Shown piece by piece: positions 1 to 9,208 of a DNA stretch of 64,000 nucleotides. Source of the DNA: Pseudomonas sp. KUIN-1 (GTDB lineage: Bacteria > Pseudomonadota > Gammaproteobacteria > Pseudomonadales > Pseudomonadaceae); NCBI RefSeq assembly GCF_009176725.1, contig NZ_AP020337.1, positions 2,418,001-2,482,000 on the forward strand, read 5' to 3'. Both the position numbers and the translations under genes were made by a program. The number at the start of each line of letters is the position of its first letter. Positions within the stretch are counted from its first letter, which is position 1. Under the pieces are notes generated by a model. That model was given only the letters and a program-made list of their open reading frames with translations, made no database searches and had not been told where the DNA came from.

Positions 1-1059
1 AAGCGAAATGGCCAGTACCGCTACCCACAGCCCGCTGGCATTGGCGGCGAACACCACGCTGCAGATCGTGATGGCAAAGATCAGCATCGACAACAGCCGC
101 GCAGTCGTCGCACGCATGCCACGACCAATCAGCCAGGACGACAGGATACCGCCACCGACACTGCCGAAATCGGCCGTCAGCCAGATCAGAATCAGCGGAA
201 CACCCATCTGCGTCACGCTGATCCCCAGGTTGTATTGCTGATTGAGGAACGGCGGCAGCCAGTACAGGTAAAACCAGAACACCGGAGCAGTGATCGCATA
301 CGCCAGCGCGAACGCCCATGTGCCACGCATCTTCAGAATGCCGGTGAATGGCACCTTGACCGGAGCCGGTTCGACTTCCTGATTGATGTAATCCAGCTCG
401 GTCTTGCTGACGGTCGGATGTTCTTCGGGGTTGTAGTACTTCAGGCGCCAGGTGATAGCCCAGAGCAGCCCCAGCGAACCCATCGCCACGAAGGCGGCCT
501 GCCAGCCCCAGACCGTGAGGATCACCGGCAGCAGGGCCGGGGTCAGCATGGCACCAACGTTGGTGCCGGCGTTGAAGATACCGGTGGCCACCGCGCGCTC
601 ACCGGCAGGGAACCACAGCCGCGTGGTCTTCACACAGGCCGGGTAATTGGCGGCTTCGGTCAGGCCCAGAATGAAGCGGCAGACCATGAAGCCCACGGCG
701 GAAGTGGCCAGGCCGTGAGCACCGGTCGCCAGGCTCCACAGCAGCACCGCGAGGAAGAATGCACGCTTCACGCCGACCTTGTCGATGAAGCGGCCCTGCA
801 GCACAAAGCCGACCGCGTAACCCACCTGAAACCAGAAGTTGATGTTGGCGTAGTCCATCGCCGTCCAGCTCATTTCCTTGGCAAGGATGGGCTGCATGAC
901 GCCGAGCGCGGCACGGTCGATGTAGTTCAGCGTAGTGGCGAAGAACACCAGGGCGAGCATGCCCCAGCGAGTCTTGCCGACGGCGAGTGCGCCGCGGATC
1001 TTTTCGCCCATCCCGGCACGGGCGGCCTGGGCGACAGGGTTGGTCTGGGTGTTAAGCAT
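1..1059 (-). CDS. MFS transporter, anion:cation symporter (ExuT/aromatic acid-like) type, 3' end cut by window
   Basis: The complementary strand reads open from an ATG at 1059 to the first base of the window, giving 353 residues of a transporter whose C-terminus lies outside. The start reads MLNTQTNPVAQ, followed by a cytoplasmic lead and a first membrane helix ending in NYIDR, a motif typical of the anion:cation symporter branch of MFS (hexuronate, galactonate, aromatic acid importers). Many hydrophobic helices follow, with the central loop around KYYNPEEHPTVS. It is divergent from the dehydroshikimate dehydratase gene at 1677, so uptake of quinate, shikimate or protocatechuate is the natural guess from context. 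Substrate is inferred only; hexuronate-like substrates are equally compatible with the family. Confidence 0.85.
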   Translation of the reverse strand, partial: MLNTQTNPVAQAARAGMGEKIRGALAVGKTRWGMLALVFFATTLNYIDRAALGVMQPILAKEMSWTAMDYANINFWFQVGYAVGFVLQGRFIDKVGVKRAFFLAVLLWSLATGAHGLATSAVGFMVCRFILGLTEAANYPACVKTTRLWFPAGERAVATGIFNAGTNVGAMLTPALLPVILTVWGWQAAFVAMGSLGLLWAITWRLKYYNPEEHPTVSKTELDYINQEVEPAPVKVPFTGILKMRGTWAFALAYAITAPVFWFYLYWLPPFLNQQYNLGISVTQMGVPLILIWLTADFGSVGGGILSSWLIGRGMRATTARLLSMLIFAITICSVVFAANASGLWVAVLAISL

Positions 1060-1676
1060 GATGTTCTAACCATCCGTTCCAGGACTGTGCTGCTGGCAAC
1101 AGTCGGACTGAGAAGTCCACTCGATGCAGGCGTTGTGCAGGTAAAGTGAAGTCGTAGAACCGCGATTCGACTGGCCTCTAGACTCAGGCTGTCCTCGAAA
1201 CGATCCGTCGGGCCGACAATTTACAGGTTGAGCCGCGTAAGTGTGTTGGAATGTTTCAGGCGACGCGGACCCAGACCGGGCTTTTGGCCGGGTGGGTTCG
1301 TCGAACATGTCGTCTGATAAGACGGACGGGCGATCGGGCGAGCAAAGCGAGAAGGGTGCACATGAGCAATGTTCCTGTTTTTTGAATTGTTATGGGTTTG
1401 CTGCTGATGAAGCGAAGATCAAAATGTTTGGCTGCGGGTCTATCCTGCAATGTGATGCTGATGTTGAGCATTGCGAGATACAGCGTCAATTGAGTAAAAC
1501 GGCTTTTGTTCGATAATCGAACGTAAAACTAACCGGTTCGTACACTTTATGTTGCTGTAGTATTTTCACAGGCAAATACTTTACTCGCACCTCTGAATAA
1601 GGCCGGGAAAGGCCAGGAATGCGGTGCTGTCCAGTCGCGATCCAAGCAGGTCGCGTTCATCCAGGAGCTGAAAAGC
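1060..1676. promoter_or_regulatory. Divergent intergenic region between MFS gene and quiC1
   Basis: This 617-base gap has no convincing gene; the short open frames in it lack ribosome sites and family features. Its right part (about 1490-1600) is AT-rich and holds a perfect 15-bp palindrome at 1508-1522, described separately. It must hold the promoters for the leftward transporter and the rightward dehydratase. Confidence 0.5.
1508..1522 (+). promoter_or_regulatory. PcaR-like operator (perfect 15-bp palindrome)
   Basis: GTTCGATAATCGAAC is a perfect 7-1-7 inverted repeat. It matches 14 of 15 bases of the PcaR box GTTCGATAATCGCAC as I remember it from Pseudomonas putida pca promoters, where an IclR-family regulator answers to beta-ketoadipate. 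It lies 155 bases before quiC1. Quinate breakdown feeds protocatechuate into the beta-ketoadipate pathway, so control by PcaR would make sense. The TetR protein at 3692 is the alternative ligand for this site. Confidence 0.5.
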
Positions 1677-3584
1677 ATGCAGCGTTCAATTGCTACCGTA
1701 TCCTTGAGCGGTACTCTGCCCGAAAAGCTCGAAGCCATCGCCGCAGCCGGCTTTGACGGCGTCGAGATTTTCGAAAACGACTTGTTGTATTACGACGGCA
1801 GCCCACGCAACATCAGGCAAATGTGTGCCGACCTGGGCATCGCCATCACCCTGTTCCAGCCGTTCCGCGATTTCGAAGGCTGCCGCCGTGATCGTCTGCA
1901 GCGCAATATCGACCGTGCCGAACGCAAATTCGATCTGATGCAGGAGCTGGGCACCGATCTGGTGCTGGTCTGCAGCAATGCGTCTGCCGATTCGGTGGGC
2001 GACGAAAACATTCTGCTCGATGACCTGGGCCTGCTCGCCGAGCGCGCGGGTGCCCGTCACCTGCGCGTCGGTTATGAAGCGCTGGCCTGGGGCAAGCACG
2101 TGAACACCTGGCAACAGGTCTGGAACCTGGTGCGCCAGGTCGACCACCCGGCACTAGGCGTGTTGCTCGACAGTTTTCATACCCTGTCGCTGAAGGGCGA
2201 TCCGAGCGCCATCGCGCAGATCCCGGGCGACAAGATCTTCTTCGTGCAGATGGCCGACGCGCCGCTTCTGGCGATGGATGTACTGGAGTGGAGCCGCCAT
2301 TTCCGCTGCTTCCCGGGTCAGGGTGAATTCGATCTGGCCGGCTTCCTCGCGCCGATCCTGCGCAGTGGCTATACCGGGCCTTTGTCGCTGGAAGTGTTCA
2401 ACGATGGCTTCCGTGCAGCGCCGACACGCGCCAATGCCGCGGACGGTCTGCGTTCGCTGCTTTATCTGGAAGAGAAAACCCGCCAGCTGATGGCGCGTGA
2501 CGAGCCGGCCGCGGTTCCCGAAATCCTCTTCAATCCGCCTGCGGCCAGTACCTACAATGGCGTCGAGTTCCTCGAGTTTGCCGTTGACGAGAGCCACGGC
2601 GCTCGCCTGTCGGGCTGGCTGCAACGGCTGGGCTTTGCCAAGCTGGGTCAGCATCGCTCCAAGGCGGTCAGTCTGCTGGGGCAGGGCGATATCAGGATTG
2701 TGCTCAATGCCGAACCCTATTCCTTCGCCCACAGTTTTTTCGAGGCGCACGGCCCTTCGTTGTGCGCCACCGCCTTGCGCGTCGACGACGGTCATCAGTC
2801 GCTGGAACGCGCGCGTGCTTTCAAGGGCCAGCCCTATCGTGGCCTGGTCGGTCCCAACGAACGGGAGATTCCGTCGGTCCGCGCGCCCGACGGCAGCCTG
2901 ATCTATCTGGTGGATAACGCCGCACCGGGAGAATCGATTTACGACAGCGATTTTGTCGTCGATCCGCAAGCCGTCGCCAAGGGCGGGTTGCAGCGTATCG
3001 ACCACATGGCCATGGCGCTGCCGGCCGACAGTCTGGACAGCTGGGTTTTGTTCTACAAAAGCATTCTGGATTTCGAGGCTGACGACGAAGTGGTTTTGCC
3101 CGACCCCTACGGCCTGGTCAAGAGCCGGGCGCTGCGCAGCCGTTGCAGCACCGTGCGCTTGCCGTTGAATATTTCCGAAAATCGCAACACGGCCATTTCC
3201 CATGCGCTGTCGAGCTATCGCGGCTCGGGTGTGCACCACATCGCATTTTCCTGCGAAGACATCTTTGCCGAGGTAAGCCGCGCCAAGGAATCGGGCGTGC
3301 CGTTGCTGGACATCCCGCTCAATTACTACGATGACCTGGCGGCACGCTTCGATTTCGACGAGGAGTTTCTCAGCGAACTGGCGTATTACAACGTGCTCTA
3401 TGACCGCGATGCGCAGGGTGGCGAGCTGTTCCACGTCTACACCGATGCGTTCGACGGGCGCTTCTTTTTCGAAATCCTGCAGCGCAAGAACGGTTACGCA
3501 GGGTATGGCGCTGCCAACGTCCCGGTGCGTCTGGCTGCGATGGCCAAGGCGCGCAATGTGGCAGCACGTCAGGCGCGTCTGTAA
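1677..3584 (+). CDS. quiC1: 3-dehydroshikimate dehydratase with C-terminal HPPD-like domain (QuiC1 type)
   Basis: A 635-residue two-domain protein. Residues 1-270 form a sugar-phosphate-isomerase/AP-endonuclease-2 TIM barrel (FDGVEIFENDL near the start, YEALAWGKHVN, LLDSFHTL, GQGEFDL), the part that converts 3-dehydroshikimate to protocatechuate. From about 290 on it resembles 4-hydroxyphenylpyruvate dioxygenase: two vicinal-oxygen-chelate repeats, with likely metal ligands His in RIDHMAMA (about 443), His in GVHHIAFS (about 520) and Glu in FFEILQR (about 599). This fusion is the known Pseudomonas QuiC1 arrangement. The ATG at 1677 has an AGGAG nine bases upstream. It lies with a shikimate/quinate dehydrogenase and transporter, so it belongs to quinate and shikimate catabolism in the cytoplasm. 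The role of the second domain is not settled by the sequence. Confidence 0.9.
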   Translation: MQRSIATVSLSGTLPEKLEAIAAAGFDGVEIFENDLLYYDGSPRNIRQMCADLGIAITLFQPFRDFEGCRRDRLQRNIDRAERKFDLMQELGTDLVLVCSNASADSVGDENILLDDLGLLAERAGARHLRVGYEALAWGKHVNTWQQVWNLVRQVDHPALGVLLDSFHTLSLKGDPSAIAQIPGDKIFFVQMADAPLLAMDVLEWSRHFRCFPGQGEFDLAGFLAPILRSGYTGPLSLEVFNDGFRAAPTRANAADGLRSLLYLEEKTRQLMARDEPAAVPEILFNPPAASTYNGVEFLEFAVDESHGARLSGWLQRLGFAKLGQHRSKAVSLLGQGDIRIVLNAEPYSFAHSFFEAHGPSLCATALRVDDGHQSLERARAFKGQPYRGLVGPNEREIPSVRAPDGSLIYLVDNAAPGESIYDSDFVVDPQAVAKGGLQRIDHMAMALPADSLDSWVLFYKSILDFEADDEVVLPDPYGLVKSRALRSRCSTVRLPLNISENRNTAISHALSSYRGSGVHHIAFSCEDIFAEVSRAKESGVPLLDIPLNYYDDLAARFDFDEEFLSELAYYNVLYDRDAQGGELFHVYTDAFDGRFFFEILQRKNGYAGYGAANVPVRLAAMAKARNVAARQARL

Positions 3585-3691
3585 GGCGAATCCGATTGCA
3601 GGGCCGCTACGAGGGTTCGACGCCCTCGCGGCTTCCCTCGGTTGCCGGTCGGCTTCATACTCCGCGCATCACTCGTGGTCATGAGCCAACA

Positions 3692-4348
3692 ATGAAAACA
3701 ACTGACGACTCCGTTGCCGTTGCGTCGAAAGGGCGCAAGAACAATCCGGAAAAGACCCGCGAAGACATTCTGCAGGCCGCCGTTGCCGAGTTTGTCGCCC
3801 ATGGCCTGTCGGGTGCGCGTGTCGATGCCATTGCCGAGCGCACCAAGACCTCGAAACGGATGATCTATTACTACTTCGGCAGCAAGGAGCAGCTGTACGT
3901 CGAAGTGCTGGAAAAACTCTACGGCGCGATTCGCAACACCGAGAGCCAGCTCAATCTGTCCGAACTCGAGCCTGTGGAAGCGATTCATCGCGTGGTCGAG
4001 TTCACCTTCGATCACCACGACAGCAATGTCGATTTCGTGCGCATCGTGTGCATCGAAAACATCCATAACGGCGAGAACGTCAAACAGTCCGAGTCGATTC
4101 AGGCCAAGAGCCAGAACATCATCAGGGCGCTCGACGGCATCCTGCGTCGTGGTGAAGCCAGCGGCCTGTTTCGTGACGGCGTTCATCCGGTTGACCTGCA
4201 CCTGATGATCAGCTCGTTCTGCTTTTACCGGATCTCCAACCGCCATACCTTCAGCGAAATCTTTCAGATCGAGCTGTGGAGCGAGGAGGTCAAACAGCGT
4301 CACAAGGCAATGATCTGCGACGCTGTGTTGCGTTATCTCAAGCGCTGA
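3692..4348 (+). CDS. TetR-family transcriptional regulator of the quinate/shikimate cluster
   Basis: A 218-residue protein with a classical TetR N-terminal helix-turn-helix: TREDILQAAVAEFVAHG, then GARVDAIAERTKTSKRMIYYYFGSKEQLY at about residues 38-67, followed by an all-helical ligand domain. The start at ATG 3692 is preferred to upstream in-frame starts because the sequence before it has no family features. It sits between quiC1 and the convergent dehydrogenase gene, a position in which related Pseudomonas TetR proteins accompany quinate genes, so local control of this cluster is inferred. Its operator is not proven; the 15-bp palindrome at 1508 is a candidate. Confidence 0.85.
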   Translation: MKTTDDSVAVASKGRKNNPEKTREDILQAAVAEFVAHGLSGARVDAIAERTKTSKRMIYYYFGSKEQLYVEVLEKLYGAIRNTESQLNLSELEPVEAIHRVVEFTFDHHDSNVDFVRIVCIENIHNGENVKQSESIQAKSQNIIRALDGILRRGEASGLFRDGVHPVDLHLMISSFCFYRISNRHTFSEIFQIELWSEEVKQRHKAMICDAVLRYLKR

Positions 4349-4351
4349 TGT

Positions 4352-5206
4352 TTACAACGTGTGGAAGTGCGCCATCATCCGCTCTGCATCGGCGGACTGG
4401 CCACTGAACAGTTCGAAGGCCTTGACCGCCTGAAACACCGCCATGGTGCTGCCATCCAGGGTGCGGCAGCCCAGTGCGCGGGCATGCCTGAGCAGTTCGG
4501 TTTCCAGCGGAAAGTAAATGATTTCCGCCACCCACAGTTCAGGCCGCAGCAACTCGACCGGCAACGGCGTACCCGGCAGTTTGGTCATGCCGACCGGCGT
4601 GGTATTGACCAGTCCGTCGGCTTCGGCCATCGCCGCAGGCAGGTCGGTACCCACCTGCGCGCGTCCGGCACCGAAGTGCTGGTTGAGGTTGTCCACCAGC
4701 CCCTGGGCGCGTTGCGGCTCGACCTCGAACACGCTGAGGCGCTCGACGCCTGCGCTCAGCAGCGCATGAGCCACGGCAGCGCCCGCGCCACCTGCACCCA
4801 TCTGCACTACCTGTTGGCGTGGGGCCTTGTCCAGGCCGCGCTGAAAGCCTTCGGCAAAGCCCAGGCAGTCGGTGTTGTGACCGATGCGCTTGCCGTCCTT
4901 GAACACCACCGTATTCACCGCGCCGATACCGCGCGCTTCGTCGGACAGCTCGTCCAGTAACGAGATGACCGCCTGCTTGCAGGGGAAGGTGATATTCAGG
5001 CCGGTGAAGCCGCACTGCCTGGCACCTTCCAGCAGTTGGGGCAGGGCATGGATGTCCAGTTGCAGGGCGTCGATATCGATCAGCCGATACAGATAGCGCA
5101 TGCCTTGTGCATCGCCTTCATGCTCGTGCATGGCAGGTGTCCGCGAGGCCTGGATGCCCGAGCCGATCAGGCCGGCGAGGATGGAGGGTTTTTCAGCATG
5201 AGTCAT
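4352..5206 (-). CDS. Shikimate/quinate 5-dehydrogenase family protein (catabolic AroE paralogue)
   Basis: A 284-residue member of the shikimate dehydrogenase family. The N-terminal substrate domain contains GSGIQASRTPAMHE and FTGLNITFPCKQAV with the catalytic Lys, then NTVVFKDGKRIGHNTDCLGF with the conserved Asn and Asp. The nucleotide domain has the glycine loop MGAGGAGAAVAHAL at about residue 137 and NTTPVGM. The GSGIQAS start with Thr in place of the second Ser of the SxS motif is typical of the RifI/QsuD-like group acting on quinate or shikimate in catabolism rather than of biosynthetic AroE. The gene converges on the TetR gene with a three-base gap. Oxidation of quinate or shikimate with NAD(P) is the expected reaction. 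Confidence 0.85.
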   Translation of the reverse strand: MTHAEKPSILAGLIGSGIQASRTPAMHEHEGDAQGMRYLYRLIDIDALQLDIHALPQLLEGARQCGFTGLNITFPCKQAVISLLDELSDEARGIGAVNTVVFKDGKRIGHNTDCLGFAEGFQRGLDKAPRQQVVQMGAGGAGAAVAHALLSAGVERLSVFEVEPQRAQGLVDNLNQHFGAGRAQVGTDLPAAMAEADGLVNTTPVGMTKLPGTPLPVELLRPELWVAEIIYFPLETELLRHARALGCRTLDGSTMAVFQAVKAFELFSGQSADAERMMAHFHTL

Positions 5207-5392
5207 AAAAATACGTCTCTTGTTTTTGTGTCACTGCCCGGTTGGCGGCAGGTGTTAAACAGAATGTACCAGATGGTTAATAGTGCCGCAGGCAGGAGTC
5301 GATTACCACGCAGCGATGTTGTGCGGTGATCGCACTAATCAGTGATAATCCACGGCCAGCCGCTCCAGGCTTACACGAGTTCGAGTCCCCGC

Positions 5393-6283
5393 ATGTCCGA
5401 GTCCGTCTTCAGCGCCGCACAGCAGCAAGCCAGTACGTTGTATCTGCCACCCGGCTCGTGGGCCACGGTGCTCGATTGCCTGTGCGCGAAATTTCCGGCC
5501 ATCAGTCGTGAACAATGGCTGGATCGTTTTGCTCGCGGCCGGGTGCTGGACGAAAACGGCAAGGCCATCGCGCCTGATCTGGCGTACCGGGAGGGGCTGC
5601 GGGTTCACTACTTTCGTGAGGTTGCCAACGAAACGCCGATCCCCGTGGTTGAAACGATCCTCTACGCCGACGAGCATCTGGTGGTGGCTGACAAGCCGCA
5701 CTTCCTCCCGGTGACACCCGCAGGCGAGTACGTCGAACAAACCTTGCTGCGCCGCTTGATCCATCGCCTGGACAATCCGGATCTGGTGCCGCTGCACCGC
5801 ATCGACCGGCACACCGCAGGGCTGGTGCTGTTTTCCGCCAACCGGCAGACGCGCTCGGCTTATCAGGGCTTGTTTCCCACCCGGCGCATCGACAAGTTTT
5901 ACCAAGCCATTGCGCCAGCGCTGCCGGGGCTGGCGTTTCCGCGTCTGCACGAGAGCCGTCTGGTCGAGGGCGAACCGTTCTTTCGCATGCAGGAAGGTAT
6001 CGGCGCGAGCAACACCCGCACGCAGATCGAGGTGCTCGAACGGCAGGATAAATTGTGGCGTTACGGGCTTTACCCGGTGACCGGCAAAAAGCATCAGTTG
6101 CGTGTACACATGGCTGCACTGGGTGCTGCCATCTGCAACGACCCGTTTTACCCGGACGTGGTGAAAGACCCGGTGGACGACTATCAAAATCCTTTGAAGC
6201 TGCTGGCCAGCAGCTTGCGCTTCGTCGATCCGCTCAGTGGCGAGCAGCGCCACTTCGAGAGCCTGTTGACGCTCGACTGGTAG
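5393..6283 (+). CDS. RluA-family pseudouridine synthase
   Basis: A 296-residue protein. After an S4-like N-terminal part (about residues 20-75) comes the catalytic core with VPLHRIDRHTAGLVLF, which carries the invariant catalytic Asp of the RluA class, and later YPVTGKKHQLRVHMA, the conserved arginine-containing C-terminal motif. Such enzymes isomerise uridines in rRNA or tRNA. The ATG at 5393 is preferred over an in-frame GTG at 5342, because homology starts after it. The exact RNA target cannot be told. A hairpin terminator follows directly. Confidence 0.87.
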   Translation: MSESVFSAAQQQASTLYLPPGSWATVLDCLCAKFPAISREQWLDRFARGRVLDENGKAIAPDLAYREGLRVHYFREVANETPIPVVETILYADEHLVVADKPHFLPVTPAGEYVEQTLLRRLIHRLDNPDLVPLHRIDRHTAGLVLFSANRQTRSAYQGLFPTRRIDKFYQAIAPALPGLAFPRLHESRLVEGEPFFRMQEGIGASNTRTQIEVLERQDKLWRYGLYPVTGKKHQLRVHMAALGAAICNDPFYPDVVKDPVDDYQNPLKLLASSLRFVDPLSGEQRHFESLLTLDW

Positions 6284-6306
6284 TACAGGACAGTGAAATG
6301 ACAGGC

Positions 6307-6336
6307 AAAAAAAACCCGCACTCGGCGGGTTTTTTC
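6307..6336. terminator. Bidirectional rho-independent terminator
   Basis: AAAACCCGC, a five-base loop and GCGGGTTTT form a stem flanked by A and T runs, so it can stop both the rightward pseudouridine synthase gene and the leftward lipoprotein gene. Confidence 0.85.
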
Positions 6337-6359
6337 AAATCAGTAACGCGACGCCCGGA

Positions 6360-6584
6360 TCACAGATCCTTGACGGTACGTACCTGATCCTTGTTGATGC
6401 GGGTCTGCTTGCCGTCAAGTTGCTTGAACTCGTAGAAGCCCGAGTCTTCATCGTACTTCGGCGTGTCGACAGCCTGGATTTCACGACCATCATTCAAGGT
6501 GATCACAGTGGGCGATGCGCAGCCGGCGAGGGAGGCAATGCTCAGTGCAAGCAGGAAGGCAGCGGGAAGGGTCCGTTGTTTCAT
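6360..6584 (-). CDS. YgdI/YgdR-like small lipoprotein (copy 1)
   Basis: A 74-residue protein with a lipoprotein signal: MKQRTL, a hydrophobic stretch, then the lipobox LAGC with Cys at 22. The mature part (TVITLNDGREIQAVDTP, then GFYEFKQLDGKQTRINKDQV) is the small SH3-like fold of the YgdI/YgdR (DUF903) family, found anchored to the cell envelope, function unknown. A paralogue of the same length lies at 18446-18670. It faces away from mobA and probably is transcribed alone. Confidence 0.85.
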   Translation of the reverse strand: MKQRTLPAAFLLALSIASLAGCASPTVITLNDGREIQAVDTPKYDEDSGFYEFKQLDGKQTRINKDQVRTVKDL

Positions 6585-6680
6585 TACTGTGTCTCCAGAT
6601 GGATTCTTGATTTGCTGAACTCTCAGACGGATACACCGTCAGCAAGTTCCGTATACACCCGCAGCAACTTCAATGACCAG

Positions 6681-7286
6681 TCACTTGTTGCGGTTTTCAC
6701 TGATCCCGGTCAACAGACAGGGAGTGTTCAGGTTGGCCAGGCGTGGATCGCCGGCTTCCAGTTGCAGGGCGACCGGCTGCAGCGGCTCCAGAGCCCGTCT
6801 CGGGCTGCGCTCGCCGGCCTGCCATGCGGCTTCCAGCGTTGCGGCGTGAGCGACAGGGATCATACCTAAAAGCGGCTGCCAGTGCTGACCTTCACGCACC
6901 ATTATCGGTCGCTCCGGGTATTCAGAGGCTTTTTCACGCAATGCGCGCAGCAACGCTGCATCGACCAAAGGTACGTCGCAGGGCAGGATCAGCAACCATC
7001 GATGTCGCGCCAGAGGCAGCGCGGCACGTATTCCGGCCAGAGGCCCGTTGAAATCGGTATCGTCGTCCTGCACCAGTCGATCGGCGTAACGCGCATAGCG
7101 ATCGATATTGCGATTGCAGGAAATGATCAGATCGTCGGTCAGTGGCCGGGTCAGCCGGTGCAGATGTTCGATCAGCGCGGCGCCTTGCCATTCGATCAGG
7201 CCCTTGTCACGCCCGCCCATGCGCTGCCCGCGGCCTCCGGCCAGCAGCAGAATAGAGCAGGGCGGCAGTGGGGCAGGAACATTCAT
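6681..7286 (-). CDS. mobA: Molybdenum cofactor guanylyltransferase MobA
   Basis: A 201-residue nucleotidyltransferase. The N-terminus has [18 protein letters not shown], the GTP-binding signature of MobA, then [13 protein letters not shown] and LPCDVPLVD, with the metal-binding Asp. It transfers GMP to molybdopterin to give the bis-MGD cofactor of DMSO-reductase-family enzymes such as nitrate reductase and formate dehydrogenase. It is divergent from moaB-moeA at 7362, so the two transcription units of cofactor synthesis share one short promoter region of about 75 bases. Confidence 0.95.
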   Translation of the reverse strand: MNVPAPLPPCSILLLAGGRGQRMGGRDKGLIEWQGAALIEHLHRLTRPLTDDLIISCNRNIDRYARYADRLVQDDDTDFNGPLAGIRAALPLARHRWLLILPCDVPLVDAALLRALREKASEYPERPIMVREGQHWQPLLGMIPVAHAATLEAAWQAGERSPRRALEPLQPVALQLEAGDPRLANLNTPCLLTGISENRNK

Positions 7287-7361
7287 CGAACACTCGTCGG
7301 GCAGTCAAAAGGAGGGCTGTGATATAACACCCGCCTGTTTTCTTAACAACTGGATGAGGCC

Positions 7362-7901
7362 ATGAAAGCCAAGGCTGACACACCTTTCGTACCCCTTAAT
7401 ATCGCCGTACTGACCGTCAGCGATACCCGCACCCGAGAAACCGATACCTCGGGCCAGATGTTCGTCGACCGCCTGACCGACGCAGGCCACGGCCTGATCG
7501 AGCGCGTGCTGCTCAAGGATGACCTGTACAAGATCCGCGCTCAGGTAGCGACCTGGATTGCCGACGATCAGGTGCAGGTGGTGCTGATCACCGGTGGCAC
7601 CGGCTTCACCGGCCGTGACAGCACGCCTGAAGCCGTGGCCTGCCTGCTGGACAAGCAGGTCGATGGTTTCGGTGAGCTGTTCCGGCAGATATCGGTGCCG
7701 GATATCGGCACCTCGACCATTCAGTCCCGCGCGCTGGCCGGCCTGTCCAACGGCACGCTGGTGTGCTGCCTGCCGGGCTCCACCAATGCGGTGCGCACGG
7801 CATGGGACGGCATCCTTGCCCAGCAACTGGATTCGCGCTTCCGGCCTTGCAACTTTGTGCCTCACCTCAAGCAGGCCGAGCCCTGTGCGACCCGTGGTTG
7901 A
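7362..7901 (+). CDS. moaB: Molybdenum cofactor biosynthesis protein MoaB
   Basis: A 179-residue MoCF-fold protein (MoaB/MogA). Visible marks are [15 protein letters not shown] near residue 17 and the molybdopterin-binding [17 protein letters not shown] near residue 73, then LPGSTNAV. Members adenylylate molybdopterin before metal insertion. The stop lies six bases before the moeA start, so the two are translated from one message. Length is normal for Pseudomonas MoaB1. Confidence 0.95.
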   Translation: MKAKADTPFVPLNIAVLTVSDTRTRETDTSGQMFVDRLTDAGHGLIERVLLKDDLYKIRAQVATWIADDQVQVVLITGGTGFTGRDSTPEAVACLLDKQVDGFGELFRQISVPDIGTSTIQSRALAGLSNGTLVCCLPGSTNAVRTAWDGILAQQLDSRFRPCNFVPHLKQAEPCATRG

Positions 7902-7907
7902 GTGCTC

Positions 7908-9119
7908 ATGAGTCACGAGCCGAAAACCCTGCTGCCTGTTGAAGACGCCATTGCACGGCTGCTGAAGATGGCCGAAGCCACGCCGATCACCGAGCGCCAA
8001 TGCGTCTCGCTGGTCGATGCCGAAGGCCGGGTACTGGCAGTGGATCTGGTCTCCACACTGGATCTGCCGCCCTGGCCGAACAGCGCCATGGACGGTTATG
8101 CCTTGCGCGTGGCGGACTGGCGCGGCGAGCCGTTGAGCGTCAGTCAGCGCATCTTCGCCGGTCAGGCCCCCGAGCCGCTGGCCCCTGGCACCTGTGCGCG
8201 TATCTTCACCGGCGCGCCGATGCCTGAAGGCGCTGACTGCGTCGAGATGCAGGAAAACGCCGAGGTGCAGGCGGATCAGCGTGTGCGCTTCAACGAGCCG
8301 CTGGGCGCCGGGCAGAATATTCGTCCGCAAGGCCAGGAAACCCGGGTCGGCGATACCGTGCTGGCCGCCGGCACGCGGCTGGGTCCGATCGAACTGGGTC
8401 TGGCGGCCTCGCTGGGCCTCGCCGAGCTGGAGGTCATTCGTCGCGTGCGGGTCGCGGTGCTGTCCACGGGCGACGAGTTGATTGAGCCCGGTCAGCCATT
8501 GGGGCCGGGGCAGATCTACAACAGCAACCGGGTGTTGCTGTGCAGCTGGTTGAAGCGACTGGAATGCGAGGTCGTGGATGCAGGCATCCTGCCTGATGAT
8601 CTGGACAAGACTCGCGCTGCACTGGCGAATCTGCAGGGCGTTGATCTGATTCTCTCCACGGGCGGAGTGTCCGTGGGCGAAGCGGATTTCCTCGGCCACG
8701 CATTGCGTGAAGAGGGCGAACTGACCCTCTGGAAGCTGGCGATCAAGCCTGGCAAGCCGCTGACCTTCGGGCATTTCCGGGGTGTGCCGGTGATCGGTCT
8801 GCCTGGCAATCCGGCCTCTACGCTGGTCACCTTCGCCTTGCTGGCCAGGGCTTACCTGCTGCGTCGCCAGGGCGTGATCGACGTCGCCCCCTTGCAGTTT
8901 CCGGTGCCTGCCGGGTTTGTCTGGACGCGTCCTGGCAATCGCCGCGAGTACCTGCGCGGCCGTCTGGAGCAGGGCCGGGCCGTGGCTTATCGCAATCAGA
9001 GTTCGGGCGTATTGCGCAGCGCTGCATGGGCCGATGGTCTGATTGAAGTCCGCGAAGGCTCGACCGTGGCCGAAGGCGACTGGGTCAACTTCATTCCGTT
9101 GAGTGAAGTGCTCGGCTGA
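7908..9119 (+). CDS. moeA: Molybdopterin molybdenumtransferase MoeA
   Basis: A 403-residue enzyme that inserts molybdate into adenylylated molybdopterin. The N-terminal part has LPPWPNSAMDGYALR, then the beta-barrel region GQAPEPLAPGTCARIFTGAPMPEGAD, and the MoaB-like domain with VAVLSTGDELIEPG, ILSTGGVSVGEADF, KPGKPLTFG and GLPGNPAS. The ATG at 7908 is chosen over a GTG at 7902 that overlaps the moaB stop region. All domains of the family are present. Confidence 0.95.
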   Translation: MSHEPKTLLPVEDAIARLLKMAEATPITERQCVSLVDAEGRVLAVDLVSTLDLPPWPNSAMDGYALRVADWRGEPLSVSQRIFAGQAPEPLAPGTCARIFTGAPMPEGADCVEMQENAEVQADQRVRFNEPLGAGQNIRPQGQETRVGDTVLAAGTRLGPIELGLAASLGLAELEVIRRVRVAVLSTGDELIEPGQPLGPGQIYNSNRVLLCSWLKRLECEVVDAGILPDDLDKTRAALANLQGVDLILSTGGVSVGEADFLGHALREEGELTLWKLAIKPGKPLTFGHFRGVPVIGLPGNPASTLVTFALLARAYLLRRQGVIDVAPLQFPVPAGFVWTRPGNRREYLRGRLEQGRAVAYRNQSSGVLRSAAWADGLIEVREGSTVAEGDWVNFIPLSEVLG

Positions 9120-9208
9120 GTGCATTCGAATGGTGGGGCGGGTACGCATGAGCTACTCTCAACAACGCTGACACAGTGGGCAACCGGACTTCGCCCTGGA
9201 GTATTGTT

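Noticed and set aside
235..1149. 304-codon rightward frame at the window start
   Set aside because: It is antisense to an MFS gene with a clear start and helices; its translation is His/Arg/Gly-rich and unlike any protein family.
2154..3434. 426-codon frame antisense to quiC1
   Set aside because: Shadow of quiC1, which has both expected domains.
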